Source of the DNA: 2-01-FULL-49-22 sp036507655 | Lineage (GTDB): Bacteria; Patescibacteriota; Saccharimonadia; Saccharimonadales; UBA10212 | Assembly (NCBI GenBank): GCA_036507655.1 | Contig: DATCIS010000010.1 | Location: 1-28,442 of the forward strand | Direction: 5' to 3' | DNA length: 28,442 nt | In this document: one piece after another, positions 1 to 7,129 of the stretch | Layout: each line of letters opens with the position of its first letter | Numbering within the stretch: the first letter of the stretch is position 1 | The notes under the pieces: generated by a model | Databases searched by the model: none | What the model was told of the DNA's origin: nothing | The model's input: the letters and a program-made list of their open reading frames with translations, nothing else | Position numbers and translations under genes: made by a program

Positions 1-1
1 C

Positions 2-30
2 CTGACAACTAGAAGTTAAACCGGTATAAT
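2..30 (+). promoter_or_regulatory. sigma-70-like promoter of tRNA-Asn
   Basis: A -35-like CTGACA (2-7) and a perfect -10 TATAAT (25-30) are separated by 17 bp. The predicted transcription start falls about 4 nt before the tRNA body at 41. This is the best-matching promoter in the window and shows that the host uses ordinary housekeeping sigma-factor signals. Confidence 0.8.
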
Positions 31-40
31 AACTTGTGAT

Positions 41-115
41 TCCGGAGTAGCTCAATGGTAGAGCAACACCCTGTTAAGGTGATGGTTGCCGGTTCGAGTC
101 CGGCCTCCGGAGCCA
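41..115 (+). tRNA. tRNA-Asn (anticodon GTT), CCA encoded
   Basis: The sequence folds as a full cloverleaf: a 7-bp acceptor stem (TCCGGAG with CTCCGGA), a D arm GCTC/GAGC, an anticodon loop CTGTTAA with GTT at 73-75, a 5-nt variable region, and a T arm GCCGG-TTCGAGT-CCGGC. The discriminator is G112 and CCA is encoded at 113-115. The outermost anticodon-stem pair (27-43) is A-A, a mild oddity. The AspRS at 9122 looks non-discriminating, so this tRNA may be charged indirectly through Asp-tRNA(Asn) and an amidotransferase. That is inference, since no gatCAB is in the window. Confidence 0.96.
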
Positions 116-164
116 AGCATAAGCGCTATTGACAGTAAACAACTCGCACCCTACTATTCCAATA

Positions 165-569
165 ATGGATTCCGAATCTGCAAGAACAATAATCTACATT
201 TTCTCAGCAATAGGACTTTTGGATACTGGCTACCTTATCTACCACAAAATCAAGGGCACTGATGTAGCCTGCTTATTTTTTCCTAAGGCATGGTGCCGCA
301 AAGTCCAATACAGCAAGCAAAGCAAGACTTTTGGAATACCTAACTCTTTTGCCGGCTTTGCTATGTATACGGCCATCCTGGTTTTAACATACCTTTCAAG
401 CCAAGGCTCGGTAGACTTCGATTGGGTTAAGGGTATAGTAGCTTTTGGTTTTGCCTTTTCTATGTACTTTACTTTCGTCCAAGCTTTTATATTGAGGGCC
501 TTCTGTACTTGGTGCGTAGTCTCGGCGATTAACTTTACAATCATGCTTCTAGCAGCCTGGACGCTTTAA
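165..569 (+). CDS. Vitamin K epoxide reductase (VKOR) family protein
   Basis: This integral membrane quinone-linked thiol oxidoreductase would re-oxidise a periplasmic-type DsbA and so drive disulfide formation outside the cytoplasmic membrane. Four hydrophobic helices are visible. Counting from an upstream TTG at 129, the loop cysteine pair is C48/C56, with the same 8-residue offset as the VKOR loop cysteines, and the active-site CTWC is at 126-129. The start is set at ATG 165 (134 aa) because TACTAT lies 7 nt upstream as a possible -10 for a leaderless mRNA; TTG 129 (146 aa) is possible and neither has a Shine-Dalgarno sequence. No thioredoxin domain is fused; the likely partner is the DsbA encoded at 7188-7856. 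Family assignment is firm, the start is not. Confidence 0.9.
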   Translation: MDSESARTIIYIFSAIGLLDTGYLIYHKIKGTDVACLFFPKAWCRKVQYSKQSKTFGIPNSFAGFAMYTAILVLTYLSSQGSVDFDWVKGIVAFGFAFSMYFTFVQAFILRAFCTWCVVSAINFTIMLLAAWTL

Positions 570-595
570 TGCTAAAGGTTTCAAATTCAAGCTCA

Positions 596-640
596 TTGGT
601 TCTGAACAGGTCCACTAAGCCGAGCCAAGGTTAGAACCAA
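596..640 (+). repeat. Hairpin repeat, copy 1
   Basis: An 11-bp stem (596-607 with 630-640, one bulged G at 604) encloses a 22-nt loop. The 3' half of the loop and the 3' arm match the element at 1163-1206: AGCCAAGGTTAGAAC is identical in both and the preceding CACTA is shared. It lies between the VKOR stop and a separate intrinsic terminator. Function unknown. Confidence 0.7.
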
Positions 641-647
641 GTTTTAC

Positions 648-669
648 AGAGGCAAGGTGCCTCTTTTTT
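648..669 (+). terminator. Intrinsic terminator downstream of VKOR
   Basis: A 6-bp perfect stem AGAGGC (648-653) / GCCTCT (659-664) with a 5-nt loop is followed by five more T. It separates the tRNA/VKOR unit from the VOC gene, whose -10 TATAAT begins 11 nt later at 680. Confidence 0.8.
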
Positions 670-679
670 CATTTTGGGG

Positions 680-685
680 TATAAT
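680..685 (+). promoter_or_regulatory. -10 element for the VOC-fold gene
   Basis: A perfect TATAAT lies 20 nt upstream of ATG 706. I see no convincing -35 at the expected distance because the terminator occupies that position. Only a weak purine-rich stretch (AAAGGCGGG) stands where a ribosome-binding site would be. Confidence 0.5.
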
Positions 686-705
686 TTGGGTAAAGGCGGG
701 TCTCC

Positions 706-1164
706 ATGCAAAAAATCACACCGAACTTATGGTTTAATGGAAACGCCAAAGAAGCAGTCGACTTTTACATTTCTGTTTTCCAAAATAGTAAAATATTGTC
801 CACAGAGCATTATCCTGAAAGTGCCGAAGAGGGTTTGGCTGATTTTCAAAAAGATTTAGCGGGCAAAGTGCTGACCATAGAATTTGAGCTTGACGGAGTC
901 CGTTTTACAGCTATCAACGCTGGGCCTGAGTTTAAGTTCAGTGAAGCGGTGTCTTTTGCTATTGCCTGTGAAGACCAACAAGAGATTGATTACTTTTGGG
1001 AAAAACTCTCTAGTGTCCCAGAAGCCGAGCAATGTGGCTGGTGCAAGGACAAGTATGGTCTGAGTTGGCAAGTGGTACCCAGTAATATGGAAGAACTTAT
1101 GCAAAAACCAAATGCTTTCAAGACTTTGATGCAGCAAAAGAAGATTGTGATTGACGAATACTAG
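706..1164 (+). CDS. VOC-superfamily protein, PhnB / 3-dmu-9_3-mt type
   Basis: This 152-aa protein has the hallmarks of the PhnB-like branch of the glyoxalase/bleomycin-resistance (VOC) superfamily: an N-terminal beta-alpha-beta beginning ITPNLWFNGNAKEAVDFY, an FTAIN strand, and a late WCKDKYGLSWQVVP segment that is highly typical of that family. The length is normal for a single-chain two-module VOC protein. Members of this family are often annotated as methyltransferases by legacy, and the true substrate is usually unknown, so no reaction is assigned. It is monocistronic by appearance: a terminator lies before it and a hairpin repeat begins at its stop codon. Confidence 0.85.
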   Translation: MQKITPNLWFNGNAKEAVDFYISVFQNSKILSTEHYPESAEEGLADFQKDLAGKVLTIEFELDGVRFTAINAGPEFKFSEAVSFAIACEDQQEIDYFWEKLSSVPEAEQCGWCKDKYGLSWQVVPSNMEELMQKPNAFKTLMQQKKIVIDEY

Positions 1165-1206
1165 TTCTAACTTCCATCACTACGGGGAGCCAAGGTTAGA
1201 ACTTTT
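1163..1206 (+). repeat. Hairpin repeat, copy 2, possibly serving as a terminator
   Basis: A perfect 9-bp stem (1163-1171 with 1195-1203) has a 23-nt loop and is followed by a short T run. It shares the CACTA and AGCCAAGGTTAGAAC blocks with 596-640. The stem begins inside the stop codon of the VOC gene. The outer stem pairs differ from copy 1 while pairing is kept. The T run is too short for a confident terminator call. Confidence 0.65.
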
Positions 1207-1266
1207 AGATTTGATATTATTTAAGCTAAGTTGAAGAACAGGTAATTGTACAGAAATGACTCCCAC

Positions 1267-1509
1267 ATGAATGATGATCGTATGCGGCCAGCCACAATCA
1301 CGGGGCGCATAAACGCAAAAGCATTTGAGTTGCTGCAGCAGCATCCCGAGGGTCTGCGTTGGTCGGAACTGCTCGCTAGTATTAAGGAATCGGATCACAC
1401 CTTTCATCCGAAAACGGTCAACGGATGCGTCTGGAAGTTAACCGAAAAATTTCCTGACAAGGTCTACAAACCATCTAAAGGACTTTTTCGTTTGCTTAAA
1501 TATAAATAA
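1267..1509 (+). CDS. Small winged-helix-like protein
   Basis: A protein of about 80 aa is composed almost entirely of one predicted winged-helix fold: helix 1 (AFELLQQHP), helix 2 (RWSELLASIKES), a recognition-type helix (FHPKTVNGCVWKLTEKFP) and a basic wing ending KGLFRLLKYK. Similar domains act as DNA-binding modules in regulators or at the N-terminus of restriction-type enzymes; here it stands alone. I chose ATG 1267, but TTG 1246 would add 7 residues and neither has a Shine-Dalgarno sequence. It ends 17 nt from the convergent acyltransferase stop. A DNA-binding role is inferred from the fold pattern and its target is unknown. Confidence 0.65.
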   Translation: MNDDRMRPATITGRINAKAFELLQQHPEGLRWSELLASIKESDHTFHPKTVNGCVWKLTEKFPDKVYKPSKGLFRLLKYK

Positions 1510-1526
1510 TCCGCTACGAGTGCAGC

Positions 1527-2462
1527 CTACTTTTTTGGCCGTTGATAAACAACATTTTTACCACTGATTCTCTGGTACATGGGAGCAAGTTTGTTCTCCA
1601 TGACATCGTGCAGCGTCTCGCCCTTACTAAGAATCAAAATATCGCCGACTTCAAAAACCAATTGTTTATCAGACATCACGACAGCGGCCGGCCATAACGC
1701 GTCAAAATATCTCCGGGCTAAGACATCTGTGCCTCTTGATACTGGTCTCATAGTTATAATGTTATTGGTTTCTTGGTCGGTGCTGCCACTAGGCGCTGTT
1801 GCCACTAGGCTTATCTCATCGTTAATGATTTGGTCTTCAAAGATGTCTTTGACAGCAGTATTCGTGACTTCCTTTATACTTCTGTCAATTTCCCCTGATG
1901 CAATCTGTTCTTCTGTGCTGTCAGTGTCAGGCAACGATACAATTACACCACCTGAATTTTGTAATGCCTCTATAGCGCTGCGACCGACTATCTCTAGCTC
2001 CTTGGTGATTGGACCTACAAAAAGCCGGGTTCTTTTAACAATGTCTGTAGAGCCGATTGCATACTGTGCCGCTGCCATAACCATGGCCACATCCACGAGT
2101 TCTCTGTGAGAAGTAATCAACATTATGCGACCACCCGATTCCATTATGTCTTTGGCTTGTTGGATTGCCTTTGCATTGGAATAAAAAACATCAACTAGCG
2201 TATCAAAGTTCGAATACCCCAGGCCATCCTCGCCCAGTATTCTTCGACAGGTACTGGCTATAATTTCTAAACTCGGTTCATTAACAGGCGGGTAGTAAAC
2301 CTCACGAAAATCTTGATAGTAGTCATCCGGGCGTTCGATAAGCTTGAATCTGCCCAGATTGGCATGTCGGGCCGCCTGATTGCGCAAAGATTTAGTAGCA
2401 GCTGCGTACATCGCGATTTGCTCGGGAGTTAAGCCGGGGAAGGCTTCTTGACTACGTTCCAT
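1527..2462 (-). CDS. Glycerol-3-phosphate acyltransferase-like protein (HX4D family)
   Basis: This 311-aa protein carries an acyltransferase HX4D motif (SHRELVD, H119-D124) and a later APSGSTD block (223-229) that recalls the APSGGRD block of plastid/bacterial soluble GPAT enzymes more than the PEGTRS block of PlsC. It would be expected to transfer acyl chains to glycerol-3-phosphate or a related acceptor at the membrane. An open frame extends upstream to 2651, but that extension runs antisense through the riboswitch region and has no protein-like character, so ATG 2462 is the start. TATAAC lies 9 nt upstream on this strand and there is no Shine-Dalgarno, so it may be leaderless. Substrate is unproven; many CPR bacteria lack full phospholipid synthesis and may remodel host lipids. 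Confidence 0.65.
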   Translation of the reverse strand: MERSQEAFPGLTPEQIAMYAAATKSLRNQAARHANLGRFKLIERPDDYYQDFREVYYPPVNEPSLEIIASTCRRILGEDGLGYSNFDTLVDVFYSNAKAIQQAKDIMESGGRIMLITSHRELVDVAMVMAAAQYAIGSTDIVKRTRLFVGPITKELEIVGRSAIEALQNSGGVIVSLPDTDSTEEQIASGEIDRSIKEVTNTAVKDIFEDQIINDEISLVATAPSGSTDQETNNIITMRPVSRGTDVLARRYFDALWPAAVVMSDKQLVFEVGDILILSKGETLHDVMENKLAPMYQRISGKNVVYQRPKK

Positions 2463-2468
2463 AATCGT

Positions 2469-2482
2469 TTTGTTATAACAAA
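2469..2482. promoter_or_regulatory. 14-bp palindrome containing the acyltransferase -10
   Basis: TTTGTTATAACAAA is a perfect palindrome in the divergent intergenic region. On the minus strand it supplies TATAAC 9 nt upstream of ATG 2462. It could be an operator, or simply a symmetric AT-rich promoter core. Confidence 0.45.
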
Positions 2483-2536
2483 TATTGGCGTGATTTGCCA
2501 GCGCAAAAACTACTACAAGCCCTAAGAGCGGCACTA

Positions 2537-2545
2537 TGCTATTAT
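2537..2545 (+). promoter_or_regulatory. Extended -10 promoter for the riboswitch transcript
   Basis: TGCTATTAT is an extended -10 (TGn plus TATTAT). It places the transcription start about at 2551-2553, exactly where the riboswitch closing stem begins. No clear -35 is visible, as is common for extended -10 promoters. Confidence 0.5.
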
Positions 2546-2550
2546 GGCAA

Positions 2551-2670
2551 TGCTTAACAATAAAACCGCTGGAACCCGGTGAAAATCCGGGACTGTGCCG
2601 CAACGGTGATAGTCCGATACAGCGTAAAGAGAGACTCCCGAGCAGGAGCAAATACTTGACTAGTTAAGTA
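2551..2670 (+). ncRNA. Cobalamin-riboswitch-like leader RNA
   Basis: The core matches the cobalamin (B12) riboswitch consensus in order: GGAAcccGGTGaaAatCC (2571-2588) with a CCCGG/CCGGG stem, then CTGTgCCGCAAC (2593-2604), then GATACAGCG, then CGAGCAGGAGC (2639-2649). A closing stem TGCTTAAC (2551-2558) / GTTAAGTA (2663-2670) brackets the whole. It is shorter than the classic family and I do not see a clear CCACTG segment, so it is probably a compact variant. A terminator follows at 2678-2705 and then a plus-strand gene. Ligand assignment comes from recalled consensus, not from a covariance-model search. Confidence 0.72.
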
Positions 2671-2677
2671 ATTTTGA

Positions 2678-2705
2678 CCCCTGCCGGCGAGCAGGGGATT
2701 TTTTT
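2678..2705 (+). terminator. Intrinsic terminator / ribosome-site hairpin after the riboswitch
   Basis: A perfect 7-bp stem CCCCTGC (2678-2684) / GCAGGGG (2691-2697) with a 6-nt loop is followed by seven T. The 3' arm ends in AGGGGA, 5 nt before the TTG at 2704, so the same hairpin would both stop transcription and hide a ribosome-binding site. The GCAGG at 2642-2646 inside the riboswitch core could pair with CCTGC at 2680-2684 as an antiterminator (inference). Confidence 0.75.
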
Positions 2706-3933
2706 GGAACAATTAACCCAGGAAAGAAATTCAACAGAGTGGGAACAGCTGAGGGCTGCTAATTCCGTGTTAATGCTTCGCAATATGCTCAAAACTGATG
2801 ATGAGCAAGAGCAGAGGGCGATATATGAACAGGTTTGTGACCAAGAATTTTCGCATATTCCAGAGGTTTTGGATGGAGAGACACGCACCCATTTTGAATT
2901 TGTAGCCCAAGACGGCAGATTGTATGTCATGCAACCCAATGGTGTAGTTGATTGGCTCAAGATTCACGAAAATGGTGTTATCCGGGCGCGAAAAAAAGCT
3001 GAGGCTAATCCTCGTCTAGGGTTTTACGCCACGATTGCCGAAGCCGAGATGGAAGAGGCCAAAGCCCAAATAAATATGGCTGAGGATGGCCGGCCGGCTA
3101 CGATGCTCGTTATATCACTGGACGGTAGTGATTTGGGTTCATCGTCTGATTTAAAAAAAATGGGCCGTGATCCAGAAAAAAAACGGGCTTATTTGCGAGC
3201 CTCGGTTTTTGATAACGGCCGGCTCCATCTTTATTCGGCAACCAGTGATGGCGTGGAAGTTGGTGATGCTAAGCGAATACTTGAACGATTCGGGTCTGAT
3301 TTACCACCGGGCGCAGATTCAATCGATGTTTTAAAGACCCGAGTTATGTTGGACGGGGCCCATCGCAACTTGCTTGAACAAATCATGCCTGTGCGCGGTG
3401 ACAACAATTATGATTTTGTACTCAAACATGAAGATTTGCTCGCCTGCCATATGAAAAATTTGATTAACTTGGCCCAACGTAACCTGCCAGAGGCTGAATT
3501 GGCTTGTGAAGCCGATGAGCTGCGTTACGACACTATGTCCAGCTTTAAACAGCAGCTGGAAGGTACATGGCTAAACCTAGGCGATCTTGGCCAGTCCGTT
3601 TCCAACGCCGGCATGATAGAAAGAAATAACGGGACGCAATTTGCTGGCTGTGATGTGGCTCTGACTAGTCAGCTTAACAACCTGCACGAAGCTGGCTATT
3701 TGAATACACAAGGCCTCGAGTTGTTCAACCTGCTAAAAAAAGAGTTTGAATCGAAGTGGTGTCCTAACTGTCTGCCAAAACCTCAAGCCGGCAAGTCAGT
3801 AAAAGCCTGGCGGCGGGGAGATAGAATCGGCTGTGGAACATGCGGGCATGTAGTAGATATTTGTACTAAAAAAGTCGTCCGCCAAGGCAAAAAACAGCGG
3901 GCTCAGAGAAGTTTCCTAGATTTTAGTAGTTAA
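2704..3933 (+). CDS. Unrecognised protein with C-terminal zinc-ribbon-like cysteines, riboswitch-controlled
   Basis: This protein of about 409 aa is not one I recognise. It has an acidic, helical N-terminal region, a central part containing VISLDGSDLG and DNGRLHLYSATSDGVEVGDA, and a long helical stretch. Near the C-terminus are CPNC and CGTC pairs about 20 residues apart (C353/C356 and C377/C380 from the TTG start), with one more Cys at 387 and a lysine/arginine-rich tail. That arrangement suggests a zinc ribbon that binds nucleic acid or protein. The frame opens earlier (TTG 2674), but that would run through the terminator stem. TTG 2704 has AGGGGA 5 nt upstream; ATG 2773 is a fallback. It overlaps the antiporter gene tail-to-tail by 18 nt. 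Its riboswitch suggests a link to cobalamin, but nothing in the protein shows what that is. Confidence 0.7.
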   Translation: MEQLTQERNSTEWEQLRAANSVLMLRNMLKTDDEQEQRAIYEQVCDQEFSHIPEVLDGETRTHFEFVAQDGRLYVMQPNGVVDWLKIHENGVIRARKKAEANPRLGFYATIAEAEMEEAKAQINMAEDGRPATMLVISLDGSDLGSSSDLKKMGRDPEKKRAYLRASVFDNGRLHLYSATSDGVEVGDAKRILERFGSDLPPGADSIDVLKTRVMLDGAHRNLLEQIMPVRGDNNYDFVLKHEDLLACHMKNLINLAQRNLPEAELACEADELRYDTMSSFKQQLEGTWLNLGDLGQSVSNAGMIERNNGTQFAGCDVALTSQLNNLHEAGYLNTQGLELFNLLKKEFESKWCPNCLPKPQAGKSVKAWRRGDRIGCGTCGHVVDICTKKVVRQGKKQRAQRSFLDFSS

Positions 3934-5676
3934 AGCGGTCACGCTTTTAACGATGGTGCGGCCGAGTTTTTTTTCATTGAGTTGACTGATTTTTTCCAGC
4001 GCGCCGTAGTGCTTTTCGAGGTATTCGAGGTGCTTGATGCGCTGTTTGCGAAATACTTCTTTAGAAAGCCCGGACTTACCAATAAAGGTGCTTACCTGTT
4101 CGCTGCCGATGTAGTGCGGCAATATAACGTAGCTGGCGCCGGCCTCATAAAACTTGGCTGCCTCGAACGGATCGTCAGCGTGAAGAATAAGTACAGCCCT
4201 GGGATTTTTATCTTCCATGTATTTGAGCAGGAAGGCGTTGACGTCAAAATCCGGGATAGTCGAGACAACCAATTTGGCGCGCTGTACGCCGGCCTCTTCA
4301 AGCAATTCTTCGTCAGTAGCATCGCCGTATAAGTAATTAACTTTACGGTTTTCCATCGTATCTACGACCTCAGGGTCGTAATCGATAACCACATATTTTT
4401 TCTTCAGTTTTTTGAATAGGTTGACAAACTCATGCCCGCCCCTTTGGTAACCAAATAGTACAAGCTCGTGGTGCTGCTCTGGCACGGTTTCGAACCGCGT
4501 TTTTCGGCGTTCGAACATATCCAGATACTTTTCGAAATAGTCATAAACCTTATCGTTATACGTCACAAGATAGGTTGATATGGCGATGGAGATAATAGCC
4601 ACGAAAGTTAAGATTGTAACGGCGCGCTGCTGGATTAAGCCCTGGCGTTCACCTAGAATAATGAAAATTATCGAGAATTCGCTGACATGGGTAAGCATGG
4701 TGGCGGTCTTAAAACTGACGCGTTTAGTGTAGCCCAAGAATCCAAGCGTACTCATGACAATCAGAGGTTTAAGTAACAGTACTATCGCCAAGCCGGCCAG
4801 TATCATCCAGACCATGCCGCTGAAGTTGGTAAAGGACACGCCGGTACCCAGAGCGATAAAGAAGACTATCACGAAGAAGTCGCGTAATGGGCGAAGCCGA
4901 GAGGCAATTTCCTGGGCATAAGGAAATGAAGCCAAAAAAACTCCAGCCGCGAAGGCTCCGACCTCTAATGAAAAGCCGATTTTAGCCAGCAAGGCGCCAC
5001 TGCCCAGCCCCCAAGCGATGGCGAATAAAAATAATAACTCTTGGTCGGAAGCCAGTAGTTTTTGAATATTTGGCAAGATTTTGGAACTGAACAGGTACAT
5101 GCCCACGCCGATAAGCGCGCCTAGAAAAGCTAATTTCATAAACGGCCCAAACGACAACCACTGACCGTTTTGCGACGCGGCCACAAAAAGCAGGGCAATG
5201 GCAACCAATATGTCTTCAACAAGCGAGGTTCCGATTGTCAGCTTACCGTATAACCGGCCTTGTTCCTTTTTGTCGCTAAGAAGCTTCAAGGCCACAATCG
5301 TGCTATTGATTGCCAAGCCTATGCCTAAAAATATAGCTTCGCGCCGCGGCAGACCGAGTGCTACAGCAGCCATCCAGCCAGCTAGCGAGACAAAGACGAT
5401 TTCTACAATCGCGGTGATTGAAGAGGTTCGTCCGACTTCTTTGACAACTCGTGGGTTCATTCCTAAGCCAATGATAAAGAGCAGCAGCGCTATACCCAGA
5501 TCGGCAAAAATTCGCAGGCTTTCAGGATCGTCAGCGATATGGAAGAGCGCCGGCCCGACCAAAATACCGGTAATGATATGGCCTACCATCAAAGGCTGGC
5601 CGATTACCCGCATTATGAATGCCACAACCGCGCCGACAACGATTATTAGTGCTAATCCTGAGAATATGTTTTCCAT
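3916..5676 (-). CDS. CPA2 cation/proton antiporter with RCK (TrkA-N) domain
   Basis: This 586-aa protein has about 12-13 membrane helices (roughly residues 1-375), then a cytoplasmic RCK N-domain (about 405-520) beginning HELVLFGYQRGGHEF with a VVIDYDPE strand and a GDATDEELLEEAG segment, as in KefB/KefC-type and other CPA2 proteins. The ion-site helix reads TSLVEDILVA, with adjacent Glu-Asp where other CPA2 members have Asp-Asp, Asn-Asp or Gln-Asp. It probably exchanges K+ or Na+ for protons under nucleotide control. ATG 5676 lies 1 nt after the Nramp stop (TAA at 5678-5680), so the two are likely translationally coupled; TTG 5685 would overlap the upstream gene. Ion specificity is not decided by the sequence. 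Confidence 0.88.
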   Translation of the reverse strand: MENIFSGLALIIVVGAVVAFIMRVIGQPLMVGHIITGILVGPALFHIADDPESLRIFADLGIALLLFIIGLGMNPRVVKEVGRTSSITAIVEIVFVSLAGWMAAVALGLPRREAIFLGIGLAINSTIVALKLLSDKKEQGRLYGKLTIGTSLVEDILVAIALLFVAASQNGQWLSFGPFMKLAFLGALIGVGMYLFSSKILPNIQKLLASDQELLFLFAIAWGLGSGALLAKIGFSLEVGAFAAGVFLASFPYAQEIASRLRPLRDFFVIVFFIALGTGVSFTNFSGMVWMILAGLAIVLLLKPLIVMSTLGFLGYTKRVSFKTATMLTHVSEFSIIFIILGERQGLIQQRAVTILTFVAIISIAISTYLVTYNDKVYDYFEKYLDMFERRKTRFETVPEQHHELVLFGYQRGGHEFVNLFKKLKKKYVVIDYDPEVVDTMENRKVNYLYGDATDEELLEEAGVQRAKLVVSTIPDFDVNAFLLKYMEDKNPRAVLILHADDPFEAAKFYEAGASYVILPHYIGSEQVSTFIGKSGLSKEVFRKQRIKHLEYLEKHYGALEKISQLNEKKLGRTIVKSVTALTTKI

Positions 5677-5677
5677 A

Positions 5678-7087
5678 TTATCCAAACAGAACCAATATTG
5701 CCGCTCCGCCGGCTAAGACCATCAAGGAAGTTACGCTCCAGCCAAGCAAGTTAGTTAAAGGTCGATTGGCCCACTCGCCCATGATGCGTTTATTACTGCT
5801 GATGATGACGATTAGCGCCAGAATTAGCGGTGCGACAATCCCGTTGGCGACGGCCGCATAAATCAGGGCTTTGATTGGGTCGATACCCAAAAAGTTAATA
5901 GCCAGCCCGATTAGGACTGAAATCATCAGGACACCGTAAAAGGCGTGGGCCTGCCGGAGTTTTTTATTGAGCCCTTCTTTCCAGCCCAGACTTTCACTAA
6001 CCGCATAAGAAGAGGCCCCAGCTAGCACCGGAATTGCCAACATACCAGTACCAATTATGCCAAGAGCAAAAAGCCAGAATGTAGCATCGCCGGCAAAAGG
6101 CCGCAGCGCCTCGGCAGCTTGGGCAGCCGACTGAATCTCAGTTAAACCCTGAGGAAAAAGAATCGCACCAGAAGCCGCAATGATAAAAAACATTACCAGG
6201 TTGGATAAAAACATACCGCTCCAGACATCGACTCTCATTTCTTTAATTTCGCGGTGGTTGGAACCTTGCCGGCTCGCCAAAGTCTTTTTACCTTCTTCAA
6301 TTTGAGTCTCGACCTCCTGGGATGTCTGCCAGAAGAATAGATATGGCGAAATAGTAGTACCCAAAATAGCGCAGATTAGTATGATTTGGTCACGACTAAA
6401 TTCAATCGATGGCGTAAAGCCTTGACGCAGGACGTTTCCCCAATCTAAGTTAGCCAGCAGAGCTGAGGCTACATAAGCCAGTAGAACTAAAGCCAGCCAT
6501 TTCAGATAACGGGCATAGCGGGCGTAAGGTAAATAAATCTGCAGCAGCAGGCTTAAGACGGCAAAACCGAGGACGGCTAAATAAAAATTAACTCCTCCAT
6601 TAAGCAGCTGGACGGCCTTAGCCATAGCCCCGAGATCGGCGCCGATGTTGAATGCATTGGCCGCAAACAGCAACAATGTACATAGATAGAGTACGCGCCT
6701 GGAAAAATGGGCTCGTATATTGGCGGCTAGGCCGCGGCCGGTAACTATACCAATGCGGGCACACATTTCTTGCACTAAGCTCATTAGCGGGAAAGTGAAA
6801 GGTGATAGCCAAAGTAGCTGGAATCCGTATTGAGCTCCAGCTTGCGAATAAGTCGCAATTCCCGAAGGGTCGTCGTCGGAGGCACCGGTCGTCAGTCCAG
6901 GGCCCAAGACATTCCAGTATTCTTTGGTTTTCTTTTCAGCCTTCTTTATATCGTCCTTGGCATTTTGCTCTATAGTCTGGGCCCGCGGTATAGCCTGGGC
7001 AAATTTGCTGGTCTTGGCTACCGTCTCATCAAGCAAATCGGCCGGTAATTCGGCAACTTTTTCTATCAGGTTTTTATCGCGGCGCAT
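5678..7087 (-). CDS. Nramp-family metal transporter, divergent (Nramp-related Mg-type?)
   Basis: This 469-aa protein has about 11 membrane helices after a charged cytoplasmic N-terminus of about 60 residues. In helix 1 the classic DPGN is replaced by DDDPSG (71-76), and in helix 6 the metal-binding MPH is replaced by SPY (GTTISPYLFFWQ, 243-254). The missing methionine, normally the soft ligand favouring Mn2+/Fe2+, points to the Nramp-related branch for which Mg2+ transport has been reported. It is co-oriented with dsbA upstream (100-nt gap with an AT-rich nested palindrome) and is coupled to the antiporter downstream. Membership in the SLC11 fold is secure; the transported ion is inference. 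Confidence 0.85.
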   Translation of the reverse strand: MRRDKNLIEKVAELPADLLDETVAKTSKFAQAIPRAQTIEQNAKDDIKKAEKKTKEYWNVLGPGLTTGASDDDPSGIATYSQAGAQYGFQLLWLSPFTFPLMSLVQEMCARIGIVTGRGLAANIRAHFSRRVLYLCTLLLFAANAFNIGADLGAMAKAVQLLNGGVNFYLAVLGFAVLSLLLQIYLPYARYARYLKWLALVLLAYVASALLANLDWGNVLRQGFTPSIEFSRDQIILICAILGTTISPYLFFWQTSQEVETQIEEGKKTLASRQGSNHREIKEMRVDVWSGMFLSNLVMFFIIAASGAILFPQGLTEIQSAAQAAEALRPFAGDATFWLFALGIIGTGMLAIPVLAGASSYAVSESLGWKEGLNKKLRQAHAFYGVLMISVLIGLAINFLGIDPIKALIYAAVANGIVAPLILALIVIISSNKRIMGEWANRPLTNLLGWSVTSLMVLAGGAAILVLFG

Positions 7088-7129
7088 TTTAGTTTTTAGC
7101 CTTTAGCACTATGGTATAACCTCTGAGAC

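Noticed and set aside
1579..2109. 176-residue plus-strand frame
   Set aside because: Shadow of the acyltransferase gene; low-quality Ser/Thr/Ile-rich translation.
2463..2651. N-terminal extension of the acyltransferase frame by 63 residues
   Set aside because: It runs antisense through the riboswitch core and its promoter, and its composition does not look like the family; ATG 2462 with a nearby -10 fits better.
2674..2703. TTG 2674 as start of the zinc-ribbon protein
   Set aside because: The first ten codons would lie inside the terminator stem; TTG 2704 has AGGGGA in front.
5198..5716. 172-residue plus-strand frame
   Set aside because: It is the shadow of the antiporter gene, Ser/Ile/Thr/Pro-rich with no family character, on the wrong strand of a certain gene.
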